Source: Sapria himalayana
Lineage: Eukaryota; Streptophyta; Magnoliopsida; Malpighiales; Rafflesiaceae
Length of the DNA: 64,000 nt
Direction of reading: 5' to 3'
Assembly: GCA_029783825.1 (NCBI GenBank)
Contig: JAREIK010001332.1
Coordinates: forward strand, 2,094,314 to 2,158,313
Shown in pieces: positions 59,675 to 64,000 of the stretch; the stretch's first letter is position 1; every line of letters begins with the position of its first letter. A program made the translations under genes and the position numbers. The notes beneath the pieces were generated by a model that was given only the letters and a program-made list of their open reading frames with translations, was not told where the DNA came from and ran no database searches.

Positions 59675-60010
59675 TTAATTTTGTACCCTCCAAGTTGTGG
59701 AACTATGCATAGCGATGGTGTTGCCTTTGATTGGATCCTCCATGGTTTCTATTTCAACCTTGTCTTTATTAATTGTTCCCTCAACTTCCTTAAAGTTTTC
59801 AACATAAGAATCTTCTAAAGTAGTAAATTTGAAGAATATCATGACATCATAGCAGTCATCTTTTTCTATTTCTTCATTTGTGAAACTCCAAAAATAAATT
59901 TTCATTATCGTATTTCTTGTCTTTATCACTATCATAGCTCCAAATTTATTCTTCTACTTCATCTTCTTTGTCTTCATCTAACTATATTTTTTTATAAAAT
60001 CCTTCCATTG
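59675..60010 (-). pseudogene. Post-protease acidic extension (minus copy 2)
   Basis: An open frame of 86 codons (59935-59675) preceded by a broken VDFQWKDFI. It is acidic and Lys/Glu-rich with NEEIEKDDCYDVMIFFKF. It is the counterpart of 54490-54860. Being open here and broken there, this is the better template for defining the domain. Confidence 0.55.
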
Positions 60011-60049
60011 AAAATCTACTTTTATTATATTGTAGTAAGGAAGAGATTG

Positions 60050-60560
60050 TATATTCTTTAATACCTCAATTTATCATAGTTTTGACCACATAAGTCATTG
60101 TAAAGATTAATCATTACTTGCTTCTTATTGATATGAAGGGTGAACTCCTCTTTCATGAAATTAATAAAAAAATGTCTCATAACCAAAAATGATCATTCCA
60201 AAATTAATGGTATATAATTATCCTCATCCATATCTAATATAATGAAATCCACTAGAAAAATAAAGATACTCACCTTAACCAATTTATTTTTGATAATCTA
60301 ATCAAAATGTGTGATAGTCCAATCTATCATTTGGAGTGAGAGAGATATTAGAGTAATTTTACTAAGATTTAATCTTTACCCAATTAATATAGGTATCAAA
60401 TTGACACTTGATCCCATGTCACACAATAGTTTACAAAAGGAGCGATCTCTAAAAGTGCAAGGTATAATAAAACTTTTGGGGTCCTTCAATTTTCTTGAAA
60501 GTTTTCTTTGAATACTTATATTATACATATTGGTCCTATTTATGGTCTCGTATATTTCTA
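60050..60560 (-). pseudogene. Athila/Tat-like protease remnant (minus copy 2), active site kept
   Basis: On the minus strand: ENLKDPKSFIIPCTFRDRSF, then LLCDMGSSVNLIPILIG at about 60430-60380. The D-x-G-S-S catalytic motif of the aspartic protease is preserved here, unlike the copy at 55 kb. After frame changes come ISLTPNDRLD, FGMIIFGYETF and EFTLHINKKQVMINLYNDL. Stops follow the active site. Aspartic protease would cleave the Gag-Pol precursor. Confidence 0.82.
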
Positions 60561-60590
60561 ACTTCTTTCTTATTACTCATTATTTCTTTC

Positions 60591-60681
60591 ATAAAATTCA
60601 TAAAATTCATAAAATTCATAAAATTCATAAAATTCATAAAATTCATAAAATTCATAAAATTCATAAAATTCATAAAATTCA
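60591..60681. repeat. 9-bp minisatellite, about 10 copies
   Basis: ATAAAATTC repeated ten times without change. Because nine is a multiple of three it keeps one frame open as repeated Phe-Ile-Lys, producing a spurious 64-residue frame (60495-60689). It is absent at the matching place in the copy near 55370 (single CATTAATTTAATA). Confidence 0.95.
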
Positions 60682-60689
60682 ATATTTAA

Positions 60690-61130
60690 GATAGAGCTTT
60701 GGTAAATTATATATTCACTTTCTAGAATATATTGAGAAACTTTATAAATTATTCATCTAATTTCTCTTTTCTAAACCTTTATAGTAATGAAAGATTCATC
60801 AGAAATTTATTCTTAGCTACATTCTGACTCATTTCTTTATCTTCATGGCTTCACCTGCATATAACATCTATTTGCTCTAGTATTTCTTCATTTCCCTCCT
60901 TAACTTATTTGGGTGAGATTGGGCTTTCACATTCTCTAGAGTTGTGGCTTTATTAGGTGTTACATCATCATAATATTCATTCTTTGAGCTCTCATTAGGA
61001 GTCATGGCTTCTTGGAAGATTTCAGTTGAATCTAGAACTTTTGAGAAAGTCATGGGACTATGACTACCTTTTTTGTATAGACTAAATCATTCTCTTTTGA
61101 ATAGAGATTTTAATTAGATTTAGTCTATGA
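60690..61130 (-). other. Gag-proximal internal sequence of minus copy 2
   Basis: Aligned by eye with 55380-55860 (TTTATAGTAATGAAAGATT and GGAGTCATGGCT blocks). It would hold the gag C-terminus, but no clear motif survives. It ends at a CATAGGTTATTCAAGTAATA block at 61141 similar to the low end of LTR C. Confidence 0.35.
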
Positions 61131-62533
61131 TACTACAAGTGCATAGGTTATTCAAGTAATAAAAAATAGATGTGAGTACATATATCATTCCCATGGAGTT
61201 TGACAAGAATTGAAATGCCAACTATCCAAACTACTAGAGATCCAAACTATTTATCCCATAAACGTATTAGGAAAGCTATCTTTGCAACTGCTACTTATTA
61301 CATTTAGAAAGAAAGGAATCGAAGATCGCATGAAGGAAAGTCGCAATATCTGGACATTATCCTCAAGAAGATAGAGACTGAAATTTATGGTGTTTTTTGA
61401 AATGATTGTAATAGTTTTAAATTTGTTTAGGATGTAAAGATTTGATAGTGCATTTTATTACGTATCGAAAAAAAAAGTGATCCACACTATTTGAACCATT
61501 AAAAAAGATATCAAAAATCAAATATTAAAACTCTAAACAAAGGTTATACAAAATTCCTAAAAATAAATTGGACTATATTGGCTCTCTTATAGAAGCTAAT
61601 ACTAATACAAGGTATTGTAATGCAGCAATCCCTTTAGACTTATCTATCATGACTTATTTCTACAAAAAAGTTGAAATCTATCAAGCACTTTTGTTGTATG
61701 AACTTATATCTCTCCTTGCAGCTACACTTTTCACCACTTAAATTACCCTAGCTTCTCTAGATGCCTAGATCTAAGGGGTTACTCATATTTCATTCTATCT
61801 TATGAGAATAGGTTATTTTTCTTTCTCAATAATTCATATACTTTTCTAATTACTACAGATCTCTTGCTTCCCAAACCTGGGTGTTGCATGTCTCTTCAAA
61901 AGTTTGGTTCCTTTTCTTTTAAATCTTTGAGAGTTTTTTCTTCCCTCAATTGGATCTAAGTAAATATAGGAACATAGATCACTCAAAATATTAAGGTGAT
62001 ATCTCTAGTGATTCATTTAGAGAGTCACTCTATTTCAAATCTCTAAACAAAATGTGGATTTCTCTACATGAACTAATAGAGTTCTCTTATTTTCCATGGT
62101 TAGCCTCACATTTCCCATAATAGATTGTTCATCAACCCTTGAAATATCATTTTCTATATGTCTCACTCAGAGGGCCTCCTATACATATGAGTAAGGGCAT
62201 TTAGTTCTAGCATGGGGAAAAAGTAAAAAAAAGCATACCAATCCATTAGATCTAATTTTTTGTTCAAGGGACTCTTATTGATTTCAATAGAAAATAGTTA
62301 GATTGATTCAGAGAAGCTTTCACATGGATTGCAACCACTTATGGACTACATATAGTGAAGAAAAAAGTAATTACATCTTGTCGAATCATACAATTTCGTA
62401 CGATTGTTCTTTTCAGATTCAATACAACTATTACATAGTAAAAACATAAAAAATTCTTTTTCAAATTCATGCTTCTAACAAGTAAGTTTTAGATCCAAAC
62501 ATAATGAATCAAAAAAAAAAACCCTATTCTAGA
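61131..62533. other. Unassigned non-coding stretch, possibly LTR-derived
   Basis: The first 100 bp (CAAGTAATAAAAAATAGATG, then ATCATTCCCATGGAG) recall the 47060-47140 end of LTR C and a sequence type common near plant Gypsy LTR ends. Beyond 61250 no similarity to the other LTR copies was found. No coding potential recognised. It ends at the third hAT. Confidence 0.3.
62526..62533. repeat. Candidate left target duplication of hAT 3
   Basis: ATTCTAGA directly precedes the TAGGGGTGGCAAA end. The partner would be beyond the window, so it cannot be confirmed. Confidence 0.35.
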
Positions 62534-62827
62534 TAGGGGTGGCAAAAATTTGATCCAAACCGATCAACCCGCCCAAACCAAACTGAAAAATTCAGTTTGG
62601 GTCGGTTTGGCAAGGGGATTAGGTTTGGTTTGGGTTATAAATTGCAAAATAAAATTAGTTTGGTTCGGTTTGCGGTTTTAGGTTAAAAAATATTAACCCA
62701 AACCGAACAAAACCGACTGAAGCTCAAGCCCTTTCCGACTTTACGTTTAGTGTTAGAAAAATTAAAAAAAAATAGAAAGTTAAAGAAGAGAAACCCTCGG
62801 TCCTCGGCTCCTCGCCCATTGCCCCTC

Positions 62828-62905
62828 AGGCATCATGCTTCATGACTCACGCGTCATGATTCACGTGTCACGCATCACGACTTGGATTCACGCATCACGC
62901 CTCAC
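62828..62905. repeat. Short degenerate repeat of CACGCATCACG
   Basis: CATGCTTCATGACTCACGCG is followed by CACGTGTCACGCATCACGAC and CACGCATCACGCCTCAC, a CG-containing tract in the untranslated leader of hAT 3. It includes CACGTG (a G-box core) once. Confidence 0.7.
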
Positions 62906-63267
62906 TTTCATCGAAGCCCAAGCCCTTTTTGCCGATTCAACCTCTCTCTGCCAAAATCCTTTCCGTCGAAGTCATTTTTGTTACCAAGGTTATCTCTACT
63001 GCAGGTGAAGTAAAGTCATATCTTTTATCCCCCTCTACGATGATGAGATATGTCCCTAGTCCCATTGTCTTTTTTATTTGGTTTAATGGGGGTGGCCGGG
63101 TGGGGGGTGGGAGAAGGCAAGTGGGGATGGGGAATAGATGTGTTGATCTGGATGTTTTCCTACTATGAACTTGTTCTCTTGGCTCTTGCTATTTTTAAAT
63201 GTTTACTTCCACATTATTTTTTGTTTATACAATTATTCTCTTCTAACTACATTTAAACTATTATTAG

Positions 63268-64000
63268 ATGGAGAATGCACATGAATTGTATGACAATGGA
63301 ATTGGATCAAATGAAACACCCTCCTCCCTTCCTACTAAAAATCATGAAGTCAGCTCATTAGTAGACAAACCTTACAAAAATCGGAAGCGAAAACCTTCTA
63401 GGCCTCCATTAGCTGTATGAGATCATTTTGTTGAGATAGAAGATAGTGATCCAAATGATCCCAGGTGCAAATGTAAGTATTGTGGAAAAGAATATGTATG
63501 TAACACTATGAAGTGTGGAATAAGTAGTTTATGCAATCATCTGAATAATCAATGCAAATAATATTTATATAGACTACAAGACAAGAAATAAAAAATGTTT
63601 GCTTTTCAGAAAAATCTTGATGATAGTGGAGGTAATTTGTTAGCTGTGGGGTTTAGTAAAGAAGCATGTAGATCTACTTATGTTAAAATGATTATTATAG
63701 ATGAGTTACCATTTAGCCATTTGGAGGGAGAAGGGTTTAGAAAGTTTTGCAGAGTTTTGGACCCAAAATTTGATCCACCATCTCGAAGAATAATTTCTCG
63801 AGATGTATTCCAATTGTTTTTGAATGAGAAGAAAAAATTAAATTTTTTTTTGTAGCAATGAAACAAAGAATTTGCCTTACCATAGACACATGAACATCTA
63901 TTCAAAATAATAATTTTATGTCTTTTACTGCTCATTTCATTGATGATGATTGGACATTACATAAAAGAGTCTTGAATTTTTGTATTATTTCAAATCACAA
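63268..64000 (+). pseudogene. hAT 3 transposase remnant, N-terminal half
   Basis: ATG 63268 gives MENAHELYDNGIGSNETPSS, then KPYKNRKRKPSRPPLAV, and a TGA at 63418. The same frame continues into a BED zinc finger, DPRCKCKYCGKEYVCNT and SLCNHLNNQCK (Cys-Cys-His-Cys ligands visible). After further stops comes 63595-63855: MFAFQKNLDDSGGNLLAVGF, MIIIDELPFSHLEGEGFRKF and SRRIISRDVF. A +2 frame change follows at 63855, with MKQRICLTIDT, stop, TSIQNNNFMSFTAHFIDDDW and HKRVLNF, the start of the catalytic region. The C-terminal half lies outside the window. Inactive as read. Confidence 0.92.

Larger units (their letters stand above)
62534..64000 (+). mobile_element. hAT DNA transposon of a second subfamily (5' part only)
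   Basis: It starts TAGGGGTGGCAAAAATTTG, a typical Ac/Tip100-like plant hAT terminus, followed by subterminal repeats of GGTTTGG and CCAAACC words. A 10-bp stem with an AAA loop lies at 62578-62600 (CCAAACTGAA arm). The transposase remnant is on the plus strand from 63268 and the element runs off the right edge. Confidence 0.8.

Noticed and set aside
60495..60689. A 64-residue open frame with repeated Phe-Ile-Lys.
   Set aside because: It is produced by the 9-bp minisatellite. The real homology here is to a retroelement on the opposite strand.

Overview
This is AT-rich plant nuclear DNA made almost entirely of nested, decayed transposable elements. I found no host gene, tRNA, rRNA or CRISPR array. 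The plant assignment rests on the mix of element families: a Tekay-type chromovirus with a chromodomain, a Tork/Tnt1-like Copia element primed by initiator tRNA-Met, Athila/Tat-type Gypsy pieces, BED-finger hAT elements with 8-bp target duplications, and a CACTA (TNP2-type) fragment. I cannot name the species.

The oldest layer is a family of large LTRs (about 2.4-2.7 kb) belonging to a diverged Athila/Tat-like Gypsy lineage. It is very rich in the palindromic octamer GTCATGAC and its one-base variants. Copies lie on the minus strand at 1-600, 5650-8430, 47012-53093 and 56450-58845. Plus-strand copies lie at 8617-14750, 15000-34462 and 37113-39840; the spans that exceed 2.7 kb are interrupted by younger insertions. 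Between them are decayed internal regions. A minus-strand RT-RNase H-integrase block sits at about 5310-3060 with no gag or protease. Gag-protease blocks at about 44.9-46.8 kb (plus), 55.4-54.5 kb (minus) and 60.6-59.7 kb (minus) have no RT, RNase H or integrase after them.

Younger insertions cut these LTRs. hAT elements sit at 10071-14104 (perfect 8-bp target duplication) and 48685-52285 (7 of 8 bases match). A 7.1-kb Tekay Gypsy element (15314-22414) and a 9.7-kb Copia element (23275-33022) both interrupt a single LTR, and the copy at 37-40 kb shows what the unoccupied site looked like. A decayed CACTA transposase carrying a 582-bp internal tandem duplication fills about 41.5-44.3 kb. A small non-autonomous hAT-like element lies at 53245-53706. 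A third hAT of another subfamily starts at 62534 and runs off the right edge.

All coding regions are broken by stops and frameshifts. The best-kept stretch is the Copia RNase H and RT. The most distinctive structures are the 12-copy array of 53-bp hairpin-forming repeats just upstream of the TATA box in both Copia LTRs, the GTCATGAC-rich LTR family, and the apparent split of that family into gag-protease-only and pol-only copies.
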